Assembly (NCBI RefSeq): GCF_900090235.1
Contig: NZ_LT607750.1
Location: forward strand, 310,001 to 374,000
Direction: 5' to 3'
DNA: 64,000 bases
Origin: Micromonospora echinaurantiaca
GTDB taxonomy: Bacteria; Actinomycetota; Actinomycetes; Mycobacteriales; Micromonosporaceae
The notes below the pieces were generated by a model that was given only the letters and a program-made list of their open reading frames with translations, was not told the origin of the DNA and made no database searches. Made by a program: the position numbers and the translations under genes. Of this stretch, positions 8,132 through 20,196 are shown piece after piece (the first letter of the stretch is position 1; the number at the start of each line of letters is the position of its first letter).

Positions 8132-9592
8132 TCAGCCGTGGTGGTGGTGGGTCGGCAGCGTGCGGGGCACCGACGCCTCGGTGCCGGGCCGCACGATCAC
8201 GAACTGGCCCATCATGCCCTTGTCCTCGTGCCGGAGGATGTGGCAGTGGTACATGTACGGCGTCTTCGGGTCGGTGAAGTGGCCGAACTGGACGGCGAGC
8301 CGCACCGTCGACTTGCCGGGAACGAACACCGTGTCCTTCGGCCCCCGCAGGTACGCCGGCGGCTGCTGCCCGTCGATGTCCAGGACCTCGAACGCCACCT
8401 CGTGGATGTGGAAGTTGTGGGCGTAGACGGTGTTCTCGACGTGCCAGATCTCCGTCGCCCCCGCCGGCACCACCTCGTCGATCCGGGCCATGTCCATCTC
8501 CCGCCCGTTGATCTCGTCGCTGCCGCTGAGCCGGAACCTGCGCTCCCGGGCGTCGGCGGGCACCTCGATGCGCGGCGTCGCGGCCAGCCGCCCCGGCACC
8601 GGAGGACGCGGGGTGAGCCGGTCCGCCGCGACGAACTTCAGCAGGTCGTAGTCACCTTCGTCGATGCCGTTGTCGCCGGCGACGCTGCGCAGCACGACCT
8701 GGTCGCGCGGGGCGAATTCGACCAGGATCTCCAGCCGCTCGCCCGGGCTCAGCTGCACGCGCTCGACCGGCACCGGTGCCGCCAGCAGCCCGGCGTCGGT
8801 GCCGATGACGTGGAATCGCCGCCGGTCGGCGAACTCGACGTGGTACATCCGGGCGCTGGAGCCGTTGAGGATGCGGAGCCGGACCAGCGTCGTGGTGACC
8901 TCGAAGAAGGGGTCGTGGACGCCGTTGACCAGGATCTGGTCGCCGATGAGCCCCCACGTCGGCTTGGGGTCCTCCAGCAGCACGCCGTTCGGGTCGAGGA
9001 TCTTGTCCTGCAGGACGAGCGGGACGTCGTCCACGCCGTACGTCGACGGTAGCCCCAGCGCGGCCGTCGCCGGGTCGTCGAGGAGGAACAGCCCGGCCAG
9101 GCCGCGGTAGACGTGCGCGGCGGTGGTGCCGTGCGGGTGCGGGTGGTACCAGGAGGTGGCGGCCGGCTGGTCGATCGTCCAGCGGGGCGTCCAGGTGCCA
9201 CCCGGCTCGATCATCTGGTGCGGGCCGCCGTCCATCGCGGCGGGCAGCCGCATGCCGTGCCAGTGCACGGTGCTCGGCTCACCGAGCTTGTTGTGCACCC
9301 GCATCGCGACGCGGTCGCCCCGCTTCGCCCGCACCGTCGGGCCGAGGAAGGGGCCGTTGAACCCCCACGTCGCGGTCGGCCTGCCGGGGAGCAACTCCGT
9401 CCGCCCCGCCTGCATGGTCAACGAGAACTGCCTCGTGCCGTCCTTCGTCACGACCGGTTCGAGCAGCGGCGGCACCCGCAGCCGGTTGGCGAAGGTCAGG
9501 GTGCCGGAGTTGCCCTTCGAAGCCGAGCCGGGGCTGCCACAGCCGGCGAGGGCGGCCAGGCCGGCGAACACAAGAAGATCACGACGCTTCAC
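8132..9592 (-). CDS. Multicopper oxidase, exported
   Basis: 486-aa multicopper oxidase of the CueO/CotA/bilirubin-oxidase group, which couples substrate oxidation to reduction of O2 to water. All four copper-binding motifs are visible in order: VHWHG, YHPHPHGT, HNFHIHEVAF and the type-1/trinuclear HCHILRHEDKGMM. The N-terminus KRRDLLVFAGLAALAGC combines an RR pair with a lipobox-like ALAGC, indicating export, perhaps by Tat, and lipid anchoring. The C-terminus is His-rich (THHHHG). I prefer GTG 9592, which puts the RR pair at the start; an ATG at 9628 is possible. A 15-bp palindrome lies 37 nt upstream. Likely roles are copper tolerance or phenolic oxidation. Confidence 0.92.
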   Translation of the reverse strand: MKRRDLLVFAGLAALAGCGSPGSASKGNSGTLTFANRLRVPPLLEPVVTKDGTRQFSLTMQAGRTELLPGRPTATWGFNGPFLGPTVRAKRGDRVAMRVHNKLGEPSTVHWHGMRLPAAMDGGPHQMIEPGGTWTPRWTIDQPAATSWYHPHPHGTTAAHVYRGLAGLFLLDDPATAALGLPSTYGVDDVPLVLQDKILDPNGVLLEDPKPTWGLIGDQILVNGVHDPFFEVTTTLVRLRILNGSSARMYHVEFADRRRFHVIGTDAGLLAAPVPVERVQLSPGERLEILVEFAPRDQVVLRSVAGDNGIDEGDYDLLKFVAADRLTPRPPVPGRLAATPRIEVPADARERRFRLSGSDEINGREMDMARIDEVVPAGATEIWHVENTVYAHNFHIHEVAFEVLDIDGQQPPAYLRGPKDTVFVPGKSTVRLAVQFGHFTDPKTPYMYHCHILRHEDKGMMGQFVIVRPGTEASVPRTLPTHHHHG

Positions 9593-9628
9593 GAGGAAGA
9601 TCGTTCCGCACTGGACAGAGCGCGTCAT

Positions 9629-9643
9629 CCGGGTTGTACCCGG
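9629..9643 (-). promoter_or_regulatory. Palindromic candidate operator before the multicopper oxidase
   Basis: CCGGGT-TGT-ACCCGG is a perfect 6-bp inverted repeat around a 3-nt centre, 37 nt upstream of the oxidase GTG. On the minus strand it contains TACAAC, which could be a -10 element. A copper-responsive repressor would make sense, but the sequence is not a recognised CsoR or CueR box. Confidence 0.35.
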
Positions 9644-9690
9644 ACCGCCCCCGGACGGACGGTCCCTGATGCCCGGCGCCGGCGGACGGG

Positions 9691-9870
9691 TTACTCGTCG
9701 TCGGGGTCGTCGAGGCGGGCCAGGTAGGTGGCGAGGCGTTCGATCGGGGTCTCGAACTCGGGGTTGAGGTCGACGAAGTCGCGCAGGCGCTCGCCGAGCC
9801 ACTCCATGCTGACCTGCTCGTCGCCCCGGCGTTCGACGAGTTCCTCGATGCCGCGGTCGGTGAAGTACAT
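9691..9870 (-). CDS. Conserved 59-aa DUF6104-type protein
   Basis: Small acidic protein of 59 residues starting MYFTDRGIEELVERRG and ending with RLDDPDDE and TAA. The centre reads WLGERLRDFVDLNPEFETP followed by IERLATYLARL. This is the conserved small actinobacterial protein family found beside kgd, which I know as DUF6104. ATG 9870 has GAGGA 6 nt upstream, a good ribosome site. It lies 118 nt downstream of the kgd stop in the same orientation, so it may be cotranscribed. Its function is unknown; the acidic C-terminus and lack of membrane segments suggest a soluble cytoplasmic partner. Confidence 0.85.
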   Translation of the reverse strand: MYFTDRGIEELVERRGDEQVSMEWLGERLRDFVDLNPEFETPIERLATYLARLDDPDDE

Positions 9871-9988
9871 GCTTCGTCCTCGTGATGTCGTCCGGCGGGC
9901 GGCCGGTGGTGTGCGGGGGGCCGACGCGAGGCGGGGCAGAGCCGTCGTGGTGACGGGCTCTGCCCCGGTGCTCGGCGGTGCGGTCAGG

Positions 9989-13726
<3,738 letters not shown>

Positions 13727-14047
13727 GGCCGGTAATCGCCTCTTTCACGCGGGTTTGTGTGTCACGCGGTGCCCGGCGACGCCCCCACCCAGGGGGGCCC
13801 GCACGAGACGGCTCCCAGGCTACGCCGTACGGATGCCGCAGGCATTTCCGCCTCCGCTGCGTGGTCCGTTTCACAGAAGATGCCAGAAGTTCGGTAAACG
13901 CTGCGTGTTCCGACAACTGCTGGTAAGGCGTGGGGTGTCGGAGAAGCCCACTTTCCGCGCCGCCGGTGCGGTGGTCACGGTGATGCCCACCCCGACCCGA
14001 AGCGGGGGTGGCGCCGGCCGGCACCACCCCCGCTCGAACCGCTCGGG
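13727..14047. other. Kgd upstream region and ABC terminator
   Basis: 321 bp between the kgd start and the ABC permease stop. The part at 13860-13930 is less GC-rich than its surroundings and probably holds the kgd promoter, but I cannot name convincing -35/-10 boxes. The terminator of the ABC operon occupies 14001-14034. No gene is seen. Confidence 0.5.
14001..14034 (-). terminator. Terminator of the ABC exporter operon
   Basis: AGCGGGGGTGGCGCC (14001-14015) pairs with GGCACCACCCCCGCT (14020-14034), with one mismatch and a GGCC loop. It lies 14 nt downstream of the permease stop. Confidence 0.7.
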
Positions 14048-14860
14048 TCAGGAGATGTCCCGCCGCCGGGTCATCAGGACGCCGAAGGCCCCGGTGACCA
14101 CCGCGTAGCCGATCAGCACCAGGGCGCCGACCCACCACGCGGGGGTGAACTCCGACTGGCCCTCGGAGATCATCACGGTGGACGCCACCGCGGGCCAGAT
14201 CACCTGCCACTTCACCACCGCCGGGTTGTCCAGCGCGTTCGACAGCAGCAGGAACAGCAGCCCGATCACCTGGGTGCCGACCAGGTAGAGCACGGCCGCG
14301 GTGATCACCGCACCGAGCTGGTTGGTGATCAGCGTGCCGATGCCGACGCCGAGGATCGTCCAGATCGCGTACGCCAGCAGGTTGAACAGCAGGGCCCGCT
14401 GCACCGCCCACTCGCCGAGCTGGATGCCCTGGTCCTGAGCGGTCAGGAAGATCGCGCCGGCGGCCAGGTCGATCACCGTGGTGGCCAGCCAGAACAGGAA
14501 GCCCAGCAGGCTGGCCGCGACGAGCTTGCTGGCGATCACCGAGGTGCGCCGCGGGGTGGCCAGGAAGGTGGTGGTCGCCGTCTGGTGGAAGAACTCGTTG
14601 GTGACCATCAGGATGCCGATCAGCATCACGAACATCAGGCCCAGGTACTGGCCGGAGGTGTAGATGTTCGCCGCCTGGGCGGCGACGGTGGACTGGTCGG
14701 GGCTGAAGCCCAGGGTCTCGCCGTTGCCGTCGAACACCTCGGTGGCGGCCCAGGCGTTGAAGGCGAAGGCCATCGCGATGGCCAGGAACGCCCCGATCGC
14801 CAGCCACCACCAGGTGCTGGTGGTACGGATCTTGAGCAGCTCGGATCGGACGAGGTTCAT
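14048..14860 (-). CDS. ABC-2 type transporter permease
   Basis: 270-aa integral membrane subunit of an ABC exporter. It has about six hydrophobic segments, beginning with one at residues 18-38 and ending with LVLIGYAVVTGAFGVLMT just before the cytoplasmic tail RRRDIS. The phrase VTNEFFHQTATTTFLATPRR is typical of ABC-2 permeases paired with a CcmA-like ATPase. The start overlaps the stop of the ATPase gene (ATGA at 14857-14860), so translation is coupled. The substrate is unknown; such pairs commonly export antibiotics or lipids. Confidence 0.9.
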   Translation of the reverse strand: MNLVRSELLKIRTTSTWWWLAIGAFLAIAMAFAFNAWAATEVFDGNGETLGFSPDQSTVAAQAANIYTSGQYLGLMFVMLIGILMVTNEFFHQTATTTFLATPRRTSVIASKLVAASLLGFLFWLATTVIDLAAGAIFLTAQDQGIQLGEWAVQRALLFNLLAYAIWTILGVGIGTLITNQLGAVITAAVLYLVGTQVIGLLFLLLSNALDNPAVVKWQVIWPAVASTVMISEGQSEFTPAWWVGALVLIGYAVVTGAFGVLMTRRRDIS

Positions 14861-15789
14861 CGGATGTCCGCCTTTCCGGCCGTCAGCTCCAGGAACACCC
14901 GTTCCAGGTCGGGTCGTTCCGTGGTGAGTTCGTGCAGCTCCACGCCGGCGGCCAGGGCGACCCGGCCGACCGTCGGGGCGTCCACCGCCCCGACCAGCAG
15001 GGTGCCCTGCTCGTCGACGTCGACCGTGGCCGACTCCGCCTTCAACGCCGCGGTCAGCGCCTCGGCCTGCGGGGTGCGGACCCGCACCCGGGCGCCCTGC
15101 GCCATCGAGCCGATCACCTGGTCGACCGGGCCCTGCCGGACCAGCTGGCCGGCGGCGATGATCACCACGTCGTCGGCGAGCAGCTGCATCTCCGACAGCA
15201 GGTGGCTGGAGACCAGCACGGTCCGGCCCTGCTGGGCCAGGCCCTTGAGGAACCCGCGCATCCAGCGGATGCCCTCCGGGTCCAGACCGTTGGCCGGCTC
15301 GTCGAGGATCAGCACCCGTGGGTCGCCGAGCATCGCGGCGGCGATGCCCAGGCGCTGCTTCATGCCCAGCGAGTAGCCCTTGAACTTGCGCTTCGCCGCC
15401 GGGGTCAGCCCGACCAGGGCCAGCGCCTCGTCGGCCCGCTGCTTCGGCAGCCCGGCCGCCGCGCAGATCACCCGGAGGTGGTTGATGCCGGTCCGCCCCT
15501 TGTGCGCGCTGGACGCCTCGAGCACCGCGCCGACGTGCCGCAGCGGGTCGGTGAGGTCGGCGTACCGCCGGCCGCCGATGGTCGCCACGCCGGCGGTGGG
15601 GGTGACCAGGTTCAGCAGCATGCGCAGGGTGGTGGTCTTGCCGGCCCCGTTCGGGCCGAGGAAGCCGGTCACCCGCCCCGGCTCGACGGTGAACGACAGG
15701 TCGTTGACCGCCCTCACGTTCTTGTACTGCTTCGTCAGGCCGGACACCACGATCTGACCGTCGGTGGGGCTTCGCTGCCCGTCAGTCAT
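14857..15789 (-). CDS. ABC transporter ATP-binding protein
   Basis: 310-aa ATPase that powers the permease encoded downstream. It shows Walker A GPNGAGKTTT, signature YSLGMKQRLGIA, Walker B RVLILDEPANGLDP and the H-loop in SSHLLSEM, all intact. The C-terminal 80 residues are the usual extension of drug-export ATPases (CcmA/DrrA type). ATG 15789 has the strong ribosome site GGAGGGAG 5 nt upstream; a longer in-frame start at 15831 is unnecessary. It is the first gene of a two-gene operon. Confidence 0.93.
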   Translation of the reverse strand: MTDGQRSPTDGQIVVSGLTKQYKNVRAVNDLSFTVEPGRVTGFLGPNGAGKTTTLRMLLNLVTPTAGVATIGGRRYADLTDPLRHVGAVLEASSAHKGRTGINHLRVICAAAGLPKQRADEALALVGLTPAAKRKFKGYSLGMKQRLGIAAAMLGDPRVLILDEPANGLDPEGIRWMRGFLKGLAQQGRTVLVSSHLLSEMQLLADDVVIIAAGQLVRQGPVDQVIGSMAQGARVRVRTPQAEALTAALKAESATVDVDEQGTLLVGAVDAPTVGRVALAAGVELHELTTERPDLERVFLELTAGKADIR

Positions 15790-15924
15790 TACTCTCCCTC
15801 CGTGCGATGGCGTCGGGGTACGCCGTTGCACAGCGTGACGGCCCGGCGCAACAAGGTCAATCAGGCGCGGTCCGTAGTTTCCTCTCCACCCGGGGCAGGA
15901 GGGGGGTCATCCTCGGGACGGACC

Positions 15925-16581
15925 TCAGCCGGTCGGCAGCGCCACCCAGGTGGCGCGGGCGGTGCCGAGCAGGTCACCGGTCGGTCCGTACAGGCTGGTG
16001 TGCACGAGCGCCTTGCGGCCCTCGCCGCCGACGGCCGCGCCGGTCACCACGCACTCGTCGCCGGGCGCCGGCAGCGCGCGTACCGTCGCGGCGATCCGGC
16101 CCAGCACGTACGGGCGGCCGGGCGCGATCACCGACCAGCCGCCGGGACAGTCCAGGGCGGCCCAGACGGTCGGCGCCTCGACCTCCGCCGGCGCCCGGAA
16201 CGGGGCGGCGGTCCGGCCGTCCGGCAGCCGACCCGGGAAGATCCGCAGCCCGTCCGCCCGCCGCGGCCCGCAGACGTAGCAGCCGGGGAAGGGGTGGTCG
16301 ACCAGACCGGGGTACGCGGCCGCGGCGGCCCGGGCGGTCGCCAGGTCCACCGGCGGCACCATCGTCTCGATCTGGCCGGTCTCGCGGACCTCGGCGACGA
16401 GGTTCCCCTCCGGGTCATGGACGTCGCCGTCAGCGAGGGTCAGCGGGGTCTCCAGCGGCGGCGGCCGGCGCAGCGTCACCTCGACCACCCCCGGCCCGCC
16501 GTACGCGGCCGCGAAGAGCCCGGCGCTCCAGCCGCCGTTGCCCGAGCCGGGCGGCCCGTTGAAGCGCGACTCGATGATCAT
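15925..16581 (-). CDS. Hotdog-fold thioesterase-like protein
   Basis: 218-aa protein that looks like a tandem hotdog (PaaI/4HBT-like) domain protein: FNGPPGSGNGGWSAGL near the start and a second half with PTVWAALDCPGGW. The central motif FPGCYVCGPRR-DGL contains a C-x2-C pair. Acyl-CoA binding or thioester hydrolysis is likely, but the substrate is unknown. ATG 16581 has GGAGGTG about 5 nt upstream. The gene is divergent from the OlsB-like gene across a 266-bp gap in which I see no further gene. Confidence 0.72.
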   Translation of the reverse strand: MIIESRFNGPPGSGNGGWSAGLFAAAYGGPGVVEVTLRRPPPLETPLTLADGDVHDPEGNLVAEVRETGQIETMVPPVDLATARAAAAAYPGLVDHPFPGCYVCGPRRADGLRIFPGRLPDGRTAAPFRAPAEVEAPTVWAALDCPGGWSVIAPGRPYVLGRIAATVRALPAPGDECVVTGAAVGGEGRKALVHTSLYGPTGDLLGTARATWVALPTG

Positions 16582-16847
16582 GAGACACCTCCGGACGGTC
16601 GCGGCTCCGGCGTCGTCGCCGGGCGCTCCGGCAGCCTCGCACGCCGGGGTGCGCGCGGCGTCGCACCCCCTGCCGTCCCGACGACCCGGCCGCCGCCGCT
16701 CGGGTCGGGCCGCTGCGTCGTCGCCCGGCGGAGTCCTGGCTGGGCATCGCCACCCGTCCCGGCGGCGCCACGGGTCGCCGGCCGGCGTTCACCGGATCGA
16801 CACTCCTGGTCACCGCGACCGGCACCCGGGCCGCCTACACAATCCCC

Positions 16848-17639
16848 ATGGCTGTCCTGCCCGCCGCTGGCGCACCCCTGACGACCAGCGGATACACCCT
16901 GCTGATCGCCGACGACCCGACCCGGGTCGCGGCCGCGCAACGCCTCCGGCACGAGGTGTTCGCCACCGAACTCGGGGCCACCGTCCCGGGCGCCGCCGGC
17001 CTGGACGCCGACGACCTCGACCCGTACTGCGACCACCTGATCGTGCTCGAGGAGCGCACCGGCGAGGTGGTCGGCACGTACCGGCTGCTGCCGCCCGGCC
17101 GGACCGCCCGCCGGTACGCCGAGAGCGAGTTCGACCTCACCCCGCTCGCCCCGCTCCGGGACGTCCTGGTCGAGACCGGCCGCTCCTGCGTGCACCCGGA
17201 CCACCGCTCCGGCGCGGTGATCAACCTGATGTGGGCCGGCATCACCCGCTACCTGCACCTGCGCGGCTCCCGCTGGCTCGGCGGCTGCGCCTCGGTGCCG
17301 GTCGCGGACGGCGGGCTCGCCGCCGCCGAGGTCTGGGCCCGGGCGCGGGCCCGGCACCTGGCCCCGCCGTCGCTGCGGGTCCGGCCGTTGCGGCCCTGGT
17401 TCGCCGAACCGGCCGCCCGGACGCCGGCCCCGGATCCCGGCCCGGTCGGCGCGAGCCGGATGCCGCCGCTGCTGCGCGGGTACCTGCGGCTGGGCGCGTG
17501 GATCTGCGGCGAGCCGGCGTACGACCCGGACTTCGGCGTCGCCGACTTCTACGTGCTGTTCTCGCTGGACCGGATGAACCCGCGCTACCTGCGGCACTTC
17601 CTGGCCGGGGCGGACCGGCCGGCGGGGGCGGACCGGTGA
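16848..17639 (+). CDS. GNAT N-acyltransferase, OlsB-like (ornithine lipid synthesis)
   Basis: 263-aa acyltransferase of the OlsB family, which in other bacteria transfers a 3-hydroxyacyl group from ACP to the alpha-amine of ornithine to make lyso-ornithine lipid. Family features are LRHEVFATELGA (about 30-41), a GTYRLL strand, VETGRSCVHPDHRSG (acyl-CoA/ACP loop) and the C-terminal GDPAFD-like EPAYDPDFGVADFYVLF. The stop overlaps the start of the PlsC-type gene (GTGA), as expected for an OlsB-OlsA pair. TACACA lies 6 nt before ATG 16848. Alternative: acylation of another amine. Confidence 0.82.
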   Translation: MAVLPAAGAPLTTSGYTLLIADDPTRVAAAQRLRHEVFATELGATVPGAAGLDADDLDPYCDHLIVLEERTGEVVGTYRLLPPGRTARRYAESEFDLTPLAPLRDVLVETGRSCVHPDHRSGAVINLMWAGITRYLHLRGSRWLGGCASVPVADGGLAAAEVWARARARHLAPPSLRVRPLRPWFAEPAARTPAPDPGPVGASRMPPLLRGYLRLGAWICGEPAYDPDFGVADFYVLFSLDRMNPRYLRHFLAGADRPAGADR

Positions 17640-18517
17640 GCCGGCGCGACCTGTGGCGGCCGGCCTCCGGCTGCGGCCCGCACTGTCTGCCGCCGCCCGG
17701 CGGCACGCCGGGCGTGCCGGCCGCCCGCCGGGCCGCGCGGCTGGTCGCCCTGCTCGGCATGCTGGTGCTCGGCGCGGGCCTGGCGGTGGTGCTGCCGCTG
17801 CTGCCCGCGGCGGAGCGGCGGGCGGCGCTGGGCGGTTGGGCCCGGGTCACCGCCCGGGCGCTCGGGGTGCGCCTGGTGGTCCGGGGCCGGCTGCCCCGGC
17901 GACGCGCGCTGCTGGTCGCCAACCACGTGTCCTGGCTGGACGTGCTGGCCGTGCTCGCCGTCGCGCCGGCCCGGCTGGTGGCCAAGCGCGAGGTCCGCGG
18001 CTGGCCCCTGCTGGGGTGGCTGGCCCGGGCCGCCGGCACCCTCTTCGTGGACCGCGCCCGCCCCCGCGACCTGCCGACCACGGTGGGCCGGGTGGCGGAC
18101 GCGCTGCGCGCGGGCCGGGCCGTGGCGGTGTTCCCGGAGGGCACCACCTGGTGCGGCGCGGCGACGGGCTGCCGGCCGGCCGGCGGGTTCCGGCCGGCGG
18201 TGTTCCAGGCGGCCGTCGACGCCGGCGCCCCGGTGGTGCCGCTGCGGATCGGCTACCGGGACGCGCTGACCGGGGACGCGACCACGGCGCCGGCCTTCCT
18301 CGGCGCCGAGAACCTGTGGCGGTCGCTGCGCCGGGTGCTGGCCAGTCGGGACCTGGTGCTCACGGTGGCCGTGACGACCGCGCTGCACCCTGCGCCGGGG
18401 GCGGACCGGCGAATGCTGGCCCGGGCCGCCGAGTCGGCCGTACACCTCTGCTCGGCTGCCGCCCAGCCGGCGGCGCGGCGGGCGCCGGCGGCGTGGGAGG
18501 TCGACCTGGCCGCCTGA
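17636..18517 (+). CDS. 1-acyl-sn-glycerol-3-phosphate acyltransferase family (PlsC/OlsA-like)
   Basis: 293-aa membrane-associated acyltransferase. A hydrophobic helix at about residues 36-60 is followed by the catalytic motif NHVSWLD (H-x4-D), then KREVRGWPLLGW, and the substrate motif FPEGTTW. In OlsA this step adds the second acyl chain to lyso-ornithine lipid, and the coupled OlsB-like gene upstream (GTG 17636 overlapping TGA) supports that role over phosphatidic acid synthesis. An extra Cys-containing N-terminus (SGCGPHCLPPP) is present. Confident in family, moderate in substrate. Confidence 0.85.
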   Translation: MSRRDLWRPASGCGPHCLPPPGGTPGVPAARRAARLVALLGMLVLGAGLAVVLPLLPAAERRAALGGWARVTARALGVRLVVRGRLPRRRALLVANHVSWLDVLAVLAVAPARLVAKREVRGWPLLGWLARAAGTLFVDRARPRDLPTTVGRVADALRAGRAVAVFPEGTTWCGAATGCRPAGGFRPAVFQAAVDAGAPVVPLRIGYRDALTGDATTAPAFLGAENLWRSLRRVLASRDLVLTVAVTTALHPAPGADRRMLARAAESAVHLCSAAAQPAARRAPAAWEVDLAA

Positions 18518-18567
18518 TCGGCCGCGCGGGGGTGGCGACCTGGCCCTCCGCGACCTCCTTGTCATGT

Positions 18568-18581
18568 CGCGATGTATCGCG
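18568..18581. promoter_or_regulatory. Palindromic candidate PadR operator
   Basis: CGCGAT-GT-ATCGCG is a perfect 6-bp inverted repeat around GT, 54 nt before the DUF4097 start. PadR regulators often bind AT-flanked palindromes in front of the operon that encodes them, and a padR gene is the second gene of this operon. Confidence 0.5.
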
Positions 18582-18634
18582 TTACTCTCCTCGGCGTCGG
18601 GCGCGCCGCGTCGCGCTCGCCGAGGGGAGGACCC

Positions 18635-19465
18635 ATGACCGAGTGGACCGTCGACAGCCCGCAACGGCTCACCCTGGACGGGCCGGTCACCCGGCTCGAC
18701 GTCCGCCTGGTCAGCGGCCGGCTCAACGTGGTGGCCACCGACGGCCCGCCGCGGGTGGACGTCACCCGGGTCGGCCGCCGGCCGGTCCGCGTCGAGCACC
18801 GGGACGGCCGGTTGTCCGTCCGGCAGCCGCGCGGCAACCGGTGGCGGGACATGCTGTTCTGGGCCGGACCGCTGGCCCGGCTGCCCCGGGTCGACGTCTC
18901 CGTCGCGATCCCCGCCGACGTGCTCGCCGACCTGCACCTCACCGAGGGCTCCCTGGTCGCCTCCGGGCTGCGCCGGCAGACAAGGGCCGACGTGACCGCC
19001 GGCCAGATCACCCTGATGGGGCTGCGCGGGCAGACCGCCGCGAAGATCACTTCGGGCCCGGTGGAGGCGCTCGGGGTGACCGGCGACCTCGACGTGGAGA
19101 CCGTCTCCGGCGAGGTCATCCTCGCCGACAGCGCTCCCGGCCAGGTCCGCGCGCAGACCGTCTCCGGCGCCATCACCTGCGACTTCGACAACCCCCGGCG
19201 CAGCGACATCCGGCTGAGCACGGTCTCCGGCAGCATCACCGTCCGGGTCCGCGAGGACAGCGACCTCGCCGTCCGGCTGCACACCTCGTCCGGGCGGATC
19301 ACCAGCGGTTTCCCGGCCGTACGTGGCAACGCGGCGCTGGGCGCGGTGGTCGACAGCGAGGGGGTGCTCGGCGCCGGCGGAGGTAAGCTCTGGGCGTCCG
19401 CCACGTCCGGCAGCATCGCGCTGCTCGCCCGCCCGGTGGACGACGACGAGGAGGAGCTGCCGTGA
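18635..19465 (+). CDS. DUF4097 family beta-strand repeat protein
   Basis: 276-aa protein made of repeated short beta-strand units such as LRRQTRADVTAGQ, LETVSGEV-like EVILADSAPG and LSTVSGSITVRV, typical of the DUF4097 right-handed beta-helix family. No signal peptide or membrane segment is seen. ATG 18635 has GAGGGGAGG 5 nt upstream; an upstream ATG at 18572 lies inside the candidate operator and is unlikely. The gene overlaps the padR gene (GTGA). Such DUF4097-PadR pairs are common in actinomycetes and are thought to belong to envelope stress responses, but the biochemical role is unknown. Confidence 0.83.
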   Translation: MTEWTVDSPQRLTLDGPVTRLDVRLVSGRLNVVATDGPPRVDVTRVGRRPVRVEHRDGRLSVRQPRGNRWRDMLFWAGPLARLPRVDVSVAIPADVLADLHLTEGSLVASGLRRQTRADVTAGQITLMGLRGQTAAKITSGPVEALGVTGDLDVETVSGEVILADSAPGQVRAQTVSGAITCDFDNPRRSDIRLSTVSGSITVRVREDSDLAVRLHTSSGRITSGFPAVRGNAALGAVVDSEGVLGAGGGKLWASATSGSIALLARPVDDDEEELP

Positions 19466-20076
19466 CCGCCGTGTTCAGTCACGGGCGGCTCCGGCTCTAC
19501 CTGCTCAAGCTCCTCGACGACGGCCCCAAGCACGGATACGAGCTGATCCGCCTGCTGGAGGAACGCTTCCTCGGCCTGTACGCGCCCAGCGCCGGCACCA
19601 TCTACCCCCGGTTGCAGCGGCTGGAGGCCGACGGGCTGGTCAGCCACACCGCGGCCGGCGGCCGAAAGGTCTACGAGATCACCGGCGCCGGACGGGCCGA
19701 GCTGAGCCAGCGGGCCGGGGAACTGGCCGCCCTGGAATCGGACATCGCCGCCTCGGTGGCTGATCTCTCCACCCTGGCCGGGGAGATCCGCAGCGAGGTA
19801 CGCGGCTCGGTGCGCGACCTCAAGCGGGAACTGCGCGAGGCGACCCGGCAGACCCGGCGCAACCGGTGGATCCCGCCCGCTCCCGCGCCCGTCACCGCAC
19901 CCCCGCCGCCCGGGCCGGAGCAGGCCGCGCAGGCCGAGTTCGACCAGCGGCTGACCGCGTTCGCCGGCGAGGTGTCCGCGCTGGTCCGGTCCCGCCGGCT
20001 CAGCGAATCCCAGCTGCGTACGGCGATCCGGCTGCTCGACGGGGCCCTGGACGGGCTGCGCCGGCTGCTGCGCTGA
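19462..20076 (+). CDS. PadR family transcriptional regulator
   Basis: 204-aa regulator. Residues 10-85 form the PadR winged helix (LRLYLLKLLDDGPKHGYEL, GTIYPRLQRLEADGLV, KVYEITGAG). The C-terminal part is longer than in minimal PadRs, with a charged Arg/Glu helical stretch (about 95-130), a Pro-rich linker (about 133-152) and a final helix that may mediate dimerisation. It is translationally coupled to the DUF4097 gene and probably represses this operon through the palindrome at 18568-18581. Confidence 0.88.
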   Translation: MTAVFSHGRLRLYLLKLLDDGPKHGYELIRLLEERFLGLYAPSAGTIYPRLQRLEADGLVSHTAAGGRKVYEITGAGRAELSQRAGELAALESDIAASVADLSTLAGEIRSEVRGSVRDLKRELREATRQTRRNRWIPPAPAPVTAPPPPGPEQAAQAEFDQRLTAFAGEVSALVRSRRLSESQLRTAIRLLDGALDGLRRLLR

Positions 20077-20135
20077 CCGCCGCCCGGGCCGGCCGACGGC
20101 CCGCCGACGCGGGCTCCAGCATCCGGCCGGCCGGC

Positions 20136-20179
20136 TCACAGGTTTTTTCCAGCCACCACGCAGGCCGGACGCAGCGATG
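20136..20179 (+). promoter_or_regulatory. Four 11-bp direct-repeat boxes before the response regulator gene
   Basis: CAG occurs at 20139, 20150, 20161 and 20172, exactly 11 bp apart, each inside a unit resembling tncCAGgccgg. The last CAG is 25 nt before the ATG at 20197. GATGAT (20185-20190) lies 6 nt before that ATG and is a plausible -10. The same arrangement recurs upstream of htrA, so this is probably the binding array of the encoded regulator. Confidence 0.7.
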
Positions 20180-20196
20180 GCGCGGATGATGGGCAC

